Below are positions 16,778 to 25,898 of a stretch of 64,000 nucleotides of DNA, piece by piece. The DNA is from Bacteroidota bacterium (lineage in GTDB: Bacteria; Bacteroidota; Bacteroidia; B-17B0; Aurantibacillaceae). The notes beneath the pieces were generated by a model, which was not told the DNA's origin, ran no database searches, and saw nothing but the letters and a program-made list of their open reading frames with translations. The position numbers and the translations under genes are program-made. The stretch's first letter is position 1. Each line of letters begins with the position of its first letter. Where the stretch lies: NCBI GenBank assembly GCA_018267825.1, contig JAFDXR010000004.1:1-64000 (forward strand), in the 5' to 3' direction.

Positions 16778-17187
16778 AATCTTTGCTTTATAAAGGGGTA
16801 TTCTAGCAATTTTAAAAACATTGGACTAATGTTTCCAAATACCCCACCATTGCTTATATATATCGTTACGTACGATTATGATAAACAATATACCTGACAA
16901 TTAAATCAAAAATCGGCTATATTGATGGTATCCTGTTACATCTATGTCATGGCCACCTGAAAGACAGGAACTACATTTCAAGACAACGATTTTTGGAAGA
17001 AATCAATTTCTCACCCGAAAACCACTTGATTCTTAATGAAAACAGATGCTGGACCCGCAAAATGTCTCCTCCCCCCCCTCATGAAGGTTGTTTTTCTATC
17101 TTTTCTTTTCATACTGCCTCCGCTCTACCCTCAAAAAAAAGGTATTTATACTTACAGCTATGCCAGGGATATGCAAACATAACAATT
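16778..17187. other. intergenic stretch with degenerate repeat copy C
   Basis: No gene is supported. A CT-rich tract (about 17060-17135) is followed by GGTATTTATAC (17141-17151), CAGCTATGCC and GGGATATGC, a diverged short copy of the elements at 15085 and 35903. Confidence 0.5.
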
Positions 17188-17523
17188 GATACAGATATGG
17201 TTGTCGAAAAAGAAAGTGTACGAAAACTTGAGATAAGACGTGTTGGTATAGATATTAAATTTCCTGAAAATCAACTTAAGATTATTAAAACGAAATTCAC
17301 CAAGGAATTAACAGAATATAAGTACAAATACTACAAGGTATACTGGCCTCATGTAGATTCGATTAAAATATATAGAGACTACAAAAAGTCCCCATCTATT
17401 TGAAATAACGTAGGAGAAAAGGACTGCTTTAAAGGTTTCATCAATGGTAGTGCAAAAGTTTTAGAAGATTTGAAAAAGATACTAGAATTCCAAAAAAATA
17501 AAGCAATAAGAAAACATATCTAA
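17188..17523 (+). pseudogene. broken hypothetical gene with in-frame TGA
   Basis: The frame reads VVEKESVRKLEIRRVGID ... YYKVYWPHVDSIKIYRDY, hits TGA at 17401-17403, then continues in the same frame with KDCFKGFINGSAKVLEDLKK to TAA at 17521-17523. The coding-like sequence on both sides suggests one gene broken by a nonsense mutation. The 5' end merges into repeat copy C, so the original start is lost. No family recognised. Confidence 0.4.
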
Positions 17524-17539
17524 TTAATTTGTTTTAAAT

Positions 17540-18037
17540 ATGAAAGACGAAGACATTTTAAATAATGACATAAGAGAAAACACCCTAACATTTTATTGGG
17601 ACTTTGGTGATAATGTTCATATACCTGATGGCTTTGTTGAGTGGTTTTTTAAAACCTCAGTACATCTAGGCAAAATAGTTGATTTACCAAATGATTTACA
17701 TGTGGCACAAAATACCCCTAGCCAATGTTTCCATAATAGTGCTTTAATATCTTTGAATAATTCCAGTATTAAATATTTTGAAGGTCTTTTGTATGGTCCA
17801 AAGTTTAAAAACTGCATACATCATGGATTTAATGTTTGTGATAAAGGCGTCATTGATATAACTTATTTAAATAATAGAGCTGATTTTCACAATGATAGTA
17901 TGAGAGACGAATATTACATTTATTATGGTGTTCATATCCCTTTTGAATTTATAAAAGATATTAAAGAAAAACTTAACAACAATCACAATCAACACACACC
18001 ACTCCTTTTAAATTACTACAATTCACTACAGAAATAA
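17540..18037 (+). CDS. hypothetical protein, AT-rich
   Basis: 165 residues, soluble, rich in Asn, His, Tyr and Asp (NNNHNQHTP near the C-terminus). There is no recognisable domain. The composition suggests acquisition with the neighbouring defence genes. Confidence 0.55.
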   Translation: MKDEDILNNDIRENTLTFYWDFGDNVHIPDGFVEWFFKTSVHLGKIVDLPNDLHVAQNTPSQCFHNSALISLNNSSIKYFEGLLYGPKFKNCIHHGFNVCDKGVIDITYLNNRADFHNDSMRDEYYIYYGVHIPFEFIKDIKEKLNNNHNQHTPLLLNYYNSLQK

Positions 18038-18050
18038 CTAATTGGTGATT

Positions 18051-18098
18051 TGCTATAAATTATAGCAGTCAAAAGCAATATTTAGCTATAATTTAGCT
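18051..18098. promoter_or_regulatory. palindromes upstream of the restriction-modification genes
   Basis: TGCTATAA-A-TTATAGCA (18051-18067) is a perfect 17-base dyad. A second imperfect dyad, AGCTATAATTTAGCT, lies at about 18084-18098. No T-run follows, so a terminator is unlikely. The position 150-200 bases before the methyltransferase suits an operator, but no controller gene is seen. Confidence 0.4.
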
Positions 18099-18246
18099 GT
18101 GTGAAATTAGGACTAGAGTTGTTAGGAACTAATAAAAACAAACTTCCTTTGAGAATTAATTTATACTCTAAATTTCACAAAAAATGGGTAGTTTTAGCCG
18201 CTAAATCTTTCATTTAGAAAGAGGTTCGCATACGAACAAACTTACA

Positions 18247-21200
18247 ATGACTGGACAAGAAGTAATAGAACTTATTGGTTTAGATAGAGCCAAATCGCTA
18301 AATTCTAAGGGTAAAAAACTCTTAGAAAGTGAATCTATTATTTTTGATCATGTTCGTGGTTTTGGAGTTGATTCAGTTTATTTTAATACAGATGAGCACG
18401 GAAATAGTTTCCCTGCCGTGTTTCTCAAAAAAGTAACCTCTTTTGATAAGAAAACCCTAGAAGAAATTGCGGATACACATAAAAAAATATGGAATTACAA
18501 AAAAGTACTATTCTTATATGTTTATTCGGAAACAGAAATTCGCATTTACAATTGCTCCGAAAAACCTCTCATTAAAACCAAAGAAGGCTTTGATTACGAG
18601 AAAGAACTAGGTAAAATTGAAATAGAAACATATATCTTTTCAGACAAACAACAACTTCAGCAGCTGAATAAACTATTTTCGCGAATTGCGATTGATACAG
18701 GAACTCTTTGGACTTTGGAAGAGGCGCAATCAATAAGAGATAGAATAAATTTACAGAGAAGAGTTGATAAATACTTAGTTGAAAGTTTAGTAAACACAGC
18801 TCAACAATTGGAGCAACAAGGTCTTAAAGTTGACTTCATTCATAAAATCATACTCCGCTCACTATTCTTATTATATTTAGAAGATAGAGGTGCAACAGAT
18901 GAAAAACTATACTCTCAAATAAAAAAAGGCACAAAATCTTATTTTGACATTTTAAATGATTCAAAAGCCACCTATCTTTTATTCGAACGTTTAGAAGAAG
19001 ACTTTAATGGTAATGTTTTTACCCTAGAAAAGGGAGAGAAAATATCGACAGAACAACTTCAACTTATTAAAAAATGTTTTATCAGTGGTAATGATAACAC
19101 GTCTCAAGCAAAATTGTTTGAAGATTGGAGAATATTTGATTTTAAAATCATTCAAATAGAATTATTGAGTGAGATATACGAAAACTTCTTATTCAAAACG
19201 GATCCAGTTTTAAAGAAAAAAACAGGAACATACTATACACCACCCTCATTAGTGGAATTTATTCTGAATGAAAAATTACCGATTAATACGGCTGCTCAAA
19301 ATTATAATATCAAGATTTTAGACCCGAGTTGCGGTTCCGGGATTTTTTTAGTAGAAAGCTTTAATAGAATAGTTAAACGATACGAAAATAAACATAAAGA
19401 AAAACTAACCGACTTTGCAAAGCTTAATAAACTATTAACTGACAATATTTTCGGCATTGAGCTTCATCCTCAAGCTATAAAAGTAGCAGCCTTTAGTCTA
19501 TATTTGGCTTTGGTTGACAAATTAGACCCAAAAAATTTATGGCAAAAGAAAAAACATCGTTTACCTAACCTTATTAATAACCCTAACGATAAATCATTAA
19601 AAGCTCAAGGTAAAAATCTTTTCTGTAGAGATACAATTCAGGAAAATAAAGAAATTGAAAATATCGAATTTAATTTGATAGTAGGGAATCCCCCATTTGG
19701 CACAAAAGATTTATCGTCATCAATTCAAAAATATTGTGATAAAGAAAATTTTGCGAAGGAAATGGTTCTACCCTTTCTTCACAAAGCAGCAACATTCGCT
19801 CCAAATGGAGAAATAGCTTTAATATTCAACACGAAAGTTTTAACTAACACAGGTGGAACCTATCAAAATTTCAGAGAGTGGTTATTCAATAGTTGTTATG
19901 TAGAAAAGATTTTCAACTTTTCTATTCTACGTAATGCTAAAAAGAATTTTGGAGGGCAATTATTTGGCGATGCAACAGGCCCAATAAGCATTATCTTTTA
20001 CCAAAAAGAGAAACCTAAAAACCCCTCTGATAAAATTGCTTACTATGCTCCAAAAACATTTATTAAATCTAATGTAATTGATGGATTGAGTATTGATTTT
20101 ACCGATTTAAAATATCTGCCAAGGTTAGAGTGTCAAAATCCAAACACTAAGATTTGGAAAATTGCTATGTGGGGGGGCATGAATGATTGGGATTTAATTT
20201 GCAGGTTAAAAAGCAACTTTAACACAATCGAAACTTTTTTTGAAAAGGAAAATATAGATTACGGAGTTGGTTTCGAACTAAGCAATCCTGCTGATAAACC
20301 TAACAATGAAATCAAAAAATTACCTATTCATACACCTGATAACATTTTAAAGTATTATACCCCAAAAACGAACAATAGAATTAACGACGATAAATTCAGA
20401 AGATTAGGAAAAACCGAAGCCTACCAAGTACCACATATTTTAATAAATGAAGGTGTAAAGGTAGATAATAACCGCCTTACTTTACTTTCTTCTTTCGTCG
20501 ATTATAAAAGCGCTTTTACAAAAGGAGTAGTTGGCGTTTATTCAAAAAATAATGACACTGATTTACTTAAAATCTTAACAATGTATTTCAATTCAGATTT
20601 TGTCCGTTATTATTCGTTTTTAACAACTTCTAGTTGGGGGCTTGAAAGGGATGTTGTTAAGCACAAAGAATTATTTGAATCTCCATTCATTTTAGCTAAA
20701 CAGAGCGAAAAGAAAAAAAAAGAATTAGTAAATATATTTGACAACGAACTAATCGATAAAAATTTTCACACACCGTATAAAACAATTGAGGCAAAAATAA
20801 ACCAATATATTTTAAGCTATATCTCAAAAAATGATCAATTTATCATTGAGCATTTATTAAATAATATTGATTTATTTCATAAACAAGAAAAATCAATAGC
20901 ATTATTTCCATTACTTCAAGACCAAGCAGAAGAATACGGAAAGATAATAAGCTCAGAGCTTAACGATTTTCTTGATGGACAGGATTTGTTTACAAATATC
21001 ACAGTTTACAACATTAGTAGATACACGCCACTAATGATGATTAAACTTTCCTTTTCAAAAAATCAAAAAGAAATTATTACGTCGAAAGATTTGGTTGAAA
21101 ATGAATTAAAAAAAATAGATCGCCATTTATGGGATGCAAATTCAAGTAATATTTATTTTAGAAAAAAATTAAACTACAAAACAGGTAACGATATTTATAT

Positions 21201-21291
21201 CATTAGACCGAACCAACGTAGATTTTGGTCAAAGTCAATGGCATTAGAAGATGCTTCCGAATTAATTCTAGAAATCTTAAACGGAAATTAA
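18247..21291 (+). CDS. adenine-specific DNA methyltransferase of an R-M system (Eco57I-like)
   Basis: 1014 residues. The N-terminal domain (about 30-130) is of the kind found in large N6-adenine methylases (DSVYFNTDEHGNSFPAVFLK, IADTHKKIWNYKKVLFLYVY). SAM-binding motif I is LDPSCGSGIF, with Asp at 359; the catalytic motif IV is VGNPPF at 479-484. The C-terminal 500 residues carry the target-recognition part. Such enzymes methylate an adenine in a specific site. No convincing nuclease motif is seen inside, and the gene that follows two bases after the stop appears to supply cleavage. Confidence 0.88.
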   Translation: MTGQEVIELIGLDRAKSLNSKGKKLLESESIIFDHVRGFGVDSVYFNTDEHGNSFPAVFLKKVTSFDKKTLEEIADTHKKIWNYKKVLFLYVYSETEIRIYNCSEKPLIKTKEGFDYEKELGKIEIETYIFSDKQQLQQLNKLFSRIAIDTGTLWTLEEAQSIRDRINLQRRVDKYLVESLVNTAQQLEQQGLKVDFIHKIILRSLFLLYLEDRGATDEKLYSQIKKGTKSYFDILNDSKATYLLFERLEEDFNGNVFTLEKGEKISTEQLQLIKKCFISGNDNTSQAKLFEDWRIFDFKIIQIELLSEIYENFLFKTDPVLKKKTGTYYTPPSLVEFILNEKLPINTAAQNYNIKILDPSCGSGIFLVESFNRIVKRYENKHKEKLTDFAKLNKLLTDNIFGIELHPQAIKVAAFSLYLALVDKLDPKNLWQKKKHRLPNLINNPNDKSLKAQGKNLFCRDTIQENKEIENIEFNLIVGNPPFGTKDLSSSIQKYCDKENFAKEMVLPFLHKAATFAPNGEIALIFNTKVLTNTGGTYQNFREWLFNSCYVEKIFNFSILRNAKKNFGGQLFGDATGPISIIFYQKEKPKNPSDKIAYYAPKTFIKSNVIDGLSIDFTDLKYLPRLECQNPNTKIWKIAMWGGMNDWDLICRLKSNFNTIETFFEKENIDYGVGFELSNPADKPNNEIKKLPIHTPDNILKYYTPKTNNRINDDKFRRLGKTEAYQVPHILINEGVKVDNNRLTLLSSFVDYKSAFTKGVVGVYSKNNDTDLLKILTMYFNSDFVRYYSFLTTSSWGLERDVVKHKELFESPFILAKQSEKKKKELVNIFDNELIDKNFHTPYKTIEAKINQYILSYISKNDQFIIEHLLNNIDLFHKQEKSIALFPLLQDQAEEYGKIISSELNDFLDGQDLFTNITVYNISRYTPLMMIKLSFSKNQKEIITSKDLVENELKKIDRHLWDANSSNIYFRKKLNYKTGNDIYIIRPNQRRFWSKSMALEDASELILEILNGN

Positions 21292-21293
21292 CA

Positions 21294-21908
21294 ATGGCAT
21301 TGAATACTGTTATTTATGAAAAATTCAGAAATGCTTTTGAGCAAAAATGTTGTCAGTTAATTATTGAAGCATATCAAACCTCTGTGACAGAAAAAATAAT
21401 CCAATTAGACTGGAACGAGAATGATATTTCTTCTGAAATACACCGCCACATAAAAGAAAATCCGTTGAGACTAAAGTGGAAAGTGTCAACCAATGTAGAA
21501 GCAGATATTCCAAAGGATATTCAAAAAGAAAAAGGTTTTTCTGATAAATTTCCTAGAATAGATTTTAGGCTTACTTCGTTTATATCAACTTATGAATTTG
21601 AATATTTCTTTGAAGCAAAAAATCTAAAGCAAAACGATTCTGCGTTAAAACGTAGGTACATTGACACAGGAATTGACAATTTTGTATCCAAAAAATATGA
21701 AAATGGCAGTCTAATTGGTTACCTACTTGAAGGCCTGACAAACGAAACTGTAATAGGCATCAACTCTTTACTAGAAAAAGACAAAAGGAATACTGAAACT
21801 TTAATAATCAAATCCTCCGAGTTAATAAAACCTTATTATGAATCAACTCATTCTGATATAGGCATATTGAAGCACTTTATATTTGATTTTACGAGTCTAA
21901 CAAATTGA
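21294..21908 (+). CDS. putative restriction endonuclease partner of the methyltransferase
   Basis: 204 residues from the ATG at 21294, two bases after the methyltransferase stop. A start at 21225 is open but would overlap the upstream gene by 67 bases. PRIDFRLTSF (Asp) followed by YEFEYFFEAKNL (Glu-x-Lys) forms a PD-(D/E)xK-type pair within about 20 residues, as expected for the nuclease of an R-M system. The tight coupling with the methyltransferase supports this. No close family is recognised. Confidence 0.65.
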   Translation: MALNTVIYEKFRNAFEQKCCQLIIEAYQTSVTEKIIQLDWNENDISSEIHRHIKENPLRLKWKVSTNVEADIPKDIQKEKGFSDKFPRIDFRLTSFISTYEFEYFFEAKNLKQNDSALKRRYIDTGIDNFVSKKYENGSLIGYLLEGLTNETVIGINSLLEKDKRNTETLIIKSSELIKPYYESTHSDIGILKHFIFDFTSLTN

Positions 21909-21996
21909 ATATAAAAGTGTATTCCTATCGGAGAATAACGGAATTGATTTATTTAACGGACAAAAGGTTATAATGCTATGAGAGGAAGAACTGTTG

Positions 21997-22137
21997 CCAA
22001 CACAGGTTTTACGTCAGGCGGACCGATCTGGAAACCTGGAGCTTTGTGCTTCTATTCAAGCGTAGTGAAGGTTGGCAGTTTTGTGCTCCCAAACCCGCCC
22101 GACCGCAAAACCCAAAACCGTTAGCTACAATTGTAGC
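21997..22137 (+). repeat. attC-like element, long form (R1)
   Basis: The left end CCAAC-ACA-GGTTTT pairs with the right end AAAACC(C) ... GTTAGC. The inside is GC-richer and shares GGAGCTTTGTGCTTC and GGTTGGCAGTTTTGTG with the element at 37645. The right end carries the perfect palindrome GCTACAATTGTAGC (22124-22137). It separates the R-M operon from the small gene at 22179. Confidence 0.6.
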
Positions 22138-22178
22138 AGCAAACATTTCGGTAGACAAAAACATTCGAACAGACAAAT

Positions 22179-22472
22179 ATGCCCTGGACAATTATACTCG
22201 AAAATGAAAAGGGAGAAGCAATTCAAACGCTGGCAGAATCTCTTCAATACGAAGAACTGAGCAAATTAACTCTCCCAAAGTTTAAACTCTTTAACTATGT
22301 AGACCCTTACGGCGATACAACATTTAACCGTTTGCAAATTGACGACTTAATTGTAGACTTGGGCTTATTAAAAAAACTATCTGAACAAAAAGACACTATA
22401 GACAAAATCATGTCGCTGGCAGAAAAATGCAAAACGGACGCACATACATATCTTAAATTTTATGGTGACTAA
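22179..22472 (+). CDS. small hypothetical cytoplasmic protein
   Basis: 97 residues, acidic, mixed alpha/beta. Segments such as TTFNRLQIDDLIVDLGLLKKL and IDKIMSLAEKCK are seen. It is a single gene after an attC-like element, a typical cassette size. Function unknown; an immunity-type role is possible but not shown. Confidence 0.55.
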   Translation: MPWTIILENEKGEAIQTLAESLQYEELSKLTLPKFKLFNYVDPYGDTTFNRLQIDDLIVDLGLLKKLSEQKDTIDKIMSLAEKCKTDAHTYLKFYGD

Positions 22473-22478
22473 TTACGG

Positions 22479-22766
22479 ATGTACGTTTTGACAACTATGT
22501 TCATACAACTACAAGCAGCAATGGGACTTGGTATTCTATTGTATGAACTTGCAATAATTCTGTTGGTTGTAGTTTTACCAATAGTATGGCTAGTGATAAC
22601 TCTTCGTATAATTCGTAAAGATAAAAACACCGGAAATCTATTAGACCGGAAATCTTATGTAAATGCGATAATGAAAGGTTTTTCATATGGTATATTAACC
22701 TTATTAATAATAGCCATGGTTCTTTTCCTTTTAATTTATTTATTTGCTGATCTTTCAATCTCATAA
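22479..22766 (+). CDS. small two-helix membrane protein
   Basis: Up to 95 residues from 22479. ATGs at 22500 and 22521 are also possible, and 22521 places the N-terminus directly at the first helix (MGLGILLYELAIILLVVV). Two membrane segments (about 17-42 and 68-90) flank a basic loop (RIIRKDKNTGNLLDRK). Function unknown. Confidence 0.5.
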   Translation: MYVLTTMFIQLQAAMGLGILLYELAIILLVVVLPIVWLVITLRIIRKDKNTGNLLDRKSYVNAIMKGFSYGILTLLIIAMVLFLLIYLFADLSIS

Positions 22767-22880
22767 AACAAAAATGTATGCAGACGAGGTAATAGCTTTT
22801 GCAAAACATATTCGGTGACATTTTTTGTTTTTGTAAAAGCAACAATCATTAGTATCTTTAAATAAACATTTAGCTAAACA

Positions 22881-22920
22881 CTGTTGCAAACCGAGCATGT
22901 TCGCAATACGTTAGGTGCAA
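22881..22920 (+). repeat. attC-like element, short or truncated form (R2)
   Basis: GTTGCAAACC near the left end and GTTCGCAA ... CGTTAGGTGC at the right form a short dyad. GTTAGGT fits the integron core GTTRRRY. The next gene starts 40 bases later. Confidence 0.4.
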
Positions 22921-22960
22921 GTGGTGGATATCCTGCCGGACAAAAAAATAAATTATATAT

Positions 22961-23635
22961 ATGGGCTTTCGTACAGAAACAATTCTAATAAAACCTGCAT
23001 TCGACATTTCAAACGCTGACTTATTAAAACAACTTGGTATCACTGAGTTTGAATCGTCAGGACAAATTCCTTTTGAGGATGCTGACAGTGAAACTGGAAA
23101 ATCAGGCGTCTATATCGGAAAGTTTAATAACTGCACCATTCTCATCGGACTTGACTTCACAGACGACTTCCTTGAGACCGAGCCTAAAGGCATTGAGAAA
23201 AAGATTTTTGATCTTCAACCTGACTCTGAGGTTCTCGCCATCGTAAACAATGAGTTCGACAATTCGTATATCTATAGTTATTCGGTAAATGGAATAAAGA
23301 AAAGACTCAAGGCTGGAAATGCTGAAAATTTATGGCTAGACTATGGCGACATTCTTGAAGAAGAGAAAGCAAATTACAAAAACCTGAAACCTGACGAAAA
23401 TAATAATCAAGTCTACGAATGGATAGTGTTTAAGCGAAATGGTGAAATCCATTCGGTCAACGAAGCTACGCATGACCAAGTTGGAGGAGAAATGGGTTTC
23501 CGCTTATGTAAAAAACTAACTGGTGTATGGTACTTCGACATTGAAAACCTCGAGCTTGAGCATTTTCAAGTTCAAAATTCTACTACTTCAGCGACCAGAA
23601 CAGGCACCGAAAAAAAATGGTGGACTCACAGATAA
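22961..23635 (+). CDS. hypothetical cytoplasmic protein
   Basis: 224 residues, no signal peptide. It begins MGFRTETILIKPAFDISNADLL and contains an acidic beta-rich N-half (FNNCTILIGLDFTDDFLE) and a Trp/Glu-rich C-half. The last 20 residues (TSATRTGTEKKWWTHR) look like read-through into flanking DNA, so the true C-terminus may have been altered by rearrangement. Function unknown. Confidence 0.5.
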   Translation: MGFRTETILIKPAFDISNADLLKQLGITEFESSGQIPFEDADSETGKSGVYIGKFNNCTILIGLDFTDDFLETEPKGIEKKIFDLQPDSEVLAIVNNEFDNSYIYSYSVNGIKKRLKAGNAENLWLDYGDILEEEKANYKNLKPDENNNQVYEWIVFKRNGEIHSVNEATHDQVGGEMGFRLCKKLTGVWYFDIENLELEHFQVQNSTTSATRTGTEKKWWTHR

Positions 23636-23706
23636 ACTTACCAAACGACTCACACGTCAACATGACGGATCTGTGTGCCACCACCAGCCACCTCACAGCA
23701 CCTACC

Positions 23707-23795
23707 TGCAATGTTTGCGGCTTAGCGCTCAAATACGTAACTTGACAGAGCAAAAAACTGCAAGTAGCAGCCAAGCGTTGGCGGCAATATGTTCA
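23707..23795 (+). repeat. GCTCAAATGCG-family intergenic repeat, copy 1
   Basis: TTAGCGCTCAAATACGTAAC followed by TTGACAGAGCAAA, with AAGCGTTGGCGGCAAT at the right end. Related copies lie at 29029, 32640 and 33730. The 185 bases from 23636 to 23820 contain no supported gene. Confidence 0.5.
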
Positions 23796-23820
23796 GACCT
23801 AAAACCTGAATCAATAAGAT

Positions 23821-24288
23821 ATGAAAGTTGGGCTTCACGCAAATATGGTGGACATGCAAACGAACAAAATCGGTTCTTCGTTAAGAGATGTCTTTGCCAT
23901 TCTATGTGAAAAATTGAGCGGTAATTATGGGGGGACAATGGAACATTTGTGGATCGACTTTGAACTTATTGAAAGCCATGCAAAACCTGATGGTAAACCC
24001 AGGTACCCGTTTAGATTTGCTAAACGGGTATCAGGGCGCTCCAGTTTCGGACTACCCCCAGCTCCGGACAGTTTCAATGTAGGGCACTTTAGTGTTCGTC
24101 CTGACTTTCAGCGACTACTTTCTATTGAAAAAGAAGAAATAATCCCATATTGCTTAAATTTAATTTACAAGGAGCTTGAAGTATTAAAAACCAAGGAGAA
24201 AAAGTTGGGTGGGTTTGATTCAGAATTATTCAGAAGAAGATACGTGGACGAATGCACACGACTTGGTTATAATATAAATTCGAATTGA
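23821..24288 (+). CDS. hypothetical protein
   Basis: 155 residues, soluble. MEHLWIDFELIESHAKPDGKP and RPDFQRLLSIEKEEIIPYCL are seen. No family recognised. The true start could be a later Met (near residue 40), because the first 20 residues directly follow repeat DNA. Confidence 0.5.
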   Translation: MKVGLHANMVDMQTNKIGSSLRDVFAILCEKLSGNYGGTMEHLWIDFELIESHAKPDGKPRYPFRFAKRVSGRSSFGLPPAPDSFNVGHFSVRPDFQRLLSIEKEEIIPYCLNLIYKELEVLKTKEKKLGGFDSELFRRRYVDECTRLGYNINSN

Positions 24289-24301
24289 AATGAATACTTT
24301 C

Positions 24302-24393
24302 CATAACACGGGTTTGCATCAGGCAGGCTGACGTGCAAACTTGAAGCTGTTTGCACCGAAAGCCCACCAAGGCAAAGCCCGAGAACGTTAGCC
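24302..24393 (+). repeat. attC-like element (R4)
   Basis: CATAAC (24302-24307) at the left and CGTTAGCC at the right form the outer dyad. GGGTTTGC (24310-24317) and GCAAAGCCC (24372-24380) form the inner dyad. It begins 13 bases after one stop codon and ends 11 bases before the next start. Confidence 0.6.
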
Positions 24394-24404
24394 GCCATTA
24401 TAGA

Positions 24405-25070
24405 ATGACAAAAACATACATAATATTGACAATCGTATTTTTGACTTTCGGACAATTATTCGGGCAAGACACAACGACCTATAGACAGGCGAACGCATCA
24501 ATGTTTTGGAATGATTACACTTTTATTAAAAAAAACAAATCTGACAAGTCTGGAACTTTCATACAGTACAGCGGAACAGACGATATGCAAGATTGGTATG
24601 GGAAAGGTGTATTTACCGAAACAAATAAAAAATATTTCCTGATATTCGATACAATCAATAATCATAACCGTATTGAGACAGTTTCGTCAACAGGACACAG
24701 TGACACCCTTTATATCAAATGGTTTGACTGGAGGGGTGAACAGCAAAAATGGTTCAGTATTCGGTTTGCGGACACTACCAAGAACAAAAATATTTTTCGT
24801 TCGGACTTTTTAACTGGCTCTGTAAAAATACCAAAGATAGAATTGACAAGTAAGAATCTTTCACTATATTCTTTTGGAAGTAGAGGAAACATATTTGACT
24901 TTTTCGTTGCCGACAATATTGACGAGATGAATATTTTTGCAAATGACTTAGTGTTAATGCATACATTTAACAAGAGAAAAGAGACATTGAAGAAAAATGG
25001 AAAAGGTTTTACGACAATTGGAATGTGGACAAATGAAAAACCAACCCAATTTGTAATACAGCAAAAATAA
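24405..25070 (+). CDS. hypothetical secreted protein
   Basis: 221 residues from the ATG at 24405, which begins a good signal peptide (MTKTYIILTIVFLTFGQLFG-Q). The upstream in-frame ATG at 24351 lies inside the repeat element and is rejected. The mature part is beta-rich with many Phe, Tyr and Lys residues. Function unknown. Confidence 0.6.
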   Translation: MTKTYIILTIVFLTFGQLFGQDTTTYRQANASMFWNDYTFIKKNKSDKSGTFIQYSGTDDMQDWYGKGVFTETNKKYFLIFDTINNHNRIETVSSTGHSDTLYIKWFDWRGEQQKWFSIRFADTTKNKNIFRSDFLTGSVKIPKIELTSKNLSLYSFGSRGNIFDFFVADNIDEMNIFANDLVLMHTFNKRKETLKKNGKGFTTIGMWTNEKPTQFVIQQK

Positions 25071-25092
25071 CGCCCGCTAACAGAGGTTTTTC
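25071..25092 (+). repeat. left end of an attC-like element (R5)
   Basis: CCGCTAACAGAGGTTTTT directly follows the stop codon of the preceding gene and matches the left ends of the other elements. The right half is missing. Confidence 0.35.
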
Positions 25093-25131
25093 GAAAGAAC
25101 ACAAATAGCAACAAACAGCAGACACCCAAAC

Positions 25132-25818
25132 ATGAAAAGATCATTAATCTCCATTTTGCTTTTTATTACCATTCATATCAACGCCCAAAAAGTCGTTGAA
25201 AAATACCCCAATGGGAAGGTATTGTCAGAAATCAATTATAAAGACAGCTTAAAAGACGGCATCAGCAAATATTACTTTGAAAGCGGAAAAATTCAATTAA
25301 TCGTTGAATACAAAAAAGGAGAACTTGCCGGAACCATCAAAGAGTTTTACGAAACCGGCGCTAAATTCATGGAAATTGATGCTAAAACACTGCAGGCAAA
25401 AATATATTCCCAGGATGGTATATCTTATTATAAGGGGAAATACGAAAACACTGACTTTATTATGAATGGTTTATGGGAAGACTGGAATATAAAATACAAT
25501 TATAAACGCTTTACCTGGACCTTTGTTGATGGCTATAAAACCGGCCCCTATACCGCATTCAGAAAAAACGGAACGATAGAAGCCACGGGCCATTATATTC
25601 ATGGCACCTTAACCGATACATTGAAACTTTACGACGAAAAAGGGGGGTTACAGGAAATGCAGATATGGAAAGCCAACGAAAATGGCGGAAGCAGCGACCT
25701 TGTAAACACCATATACCTGACAGATACAAAGTCTGACGGAACACCGGAAGTTATTGACAGCAAAATATACATCTGGAAAAACGGGAAGAAAGAATATTTA
25801 AGTGACGTAGGAGAATAA
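25132..25818 (+). CDS. secreted MORN/YwqK-like repeat protein
   Basis: 228 residues with a signal peptide (MKRSLISILLFITIHINA-Q). At least five MORN-like repeats are visible: VEKYPNGKVLSEINYKD, SKYYFESGKIQLIVEYKKGE, KEFYETGAKFMEID, YTAFRKNGTIEATGHY and LKLYDEKGGLQEM. Annotated relatives are called YwqK antitoxins without functional proof. It is probably cell-surface or periplasmic. Confidence 0.65.
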   Translation: MKRSLISILLFITIHINAQKVVEKYPNGKVLSEINYKDSLKDGISKYYFESGKIQLIVEYKKGELAGTIKEFYETGAKFMEIDAKTLQAKIYSQDGISYYKGKYENTDFIMNGLWEDWNIKYNYKRFTWTFVDGYKTGPYTAFRKNGTIEATGHYIHGTLTDTLKLYDEKGGLQEMQIWKANENGGSSDLVNTIYLTDTKSDGTPEVIDSKIYIWKNGKKEYLSDVGE

Positions 25819-25898
25819 AGCCGGCAAAACTAATTTGCTTTTTCAAACAACCTTATATACGTTTGGGTAAGAACCATTTTCAACGCTCCTGAGCATTT

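Noticed and set aside
16993-17403. Intact 136-residue gene
   Set aside because: The first 50 codons run through a CT-rich tract and a repeat copy, and the sequence continues as coding-like beyond the stop; a broken gene is more likely.
18051-18067. Intrinsic terminator after the gene at 17540
   Set aside because: The dyad is AT-rich and no T-run follows on either strand.
23523-23909. 128-residue + strand gene
   Set aside because: It overlaps the end of one gene and the start of another in a different frame and runs through a repeat.
24351-24404. Longer N-terminus for the secreted protein at 24405
   Set aside because: These codons lie within the attC-like element, and the signal peptide begins at 24405.
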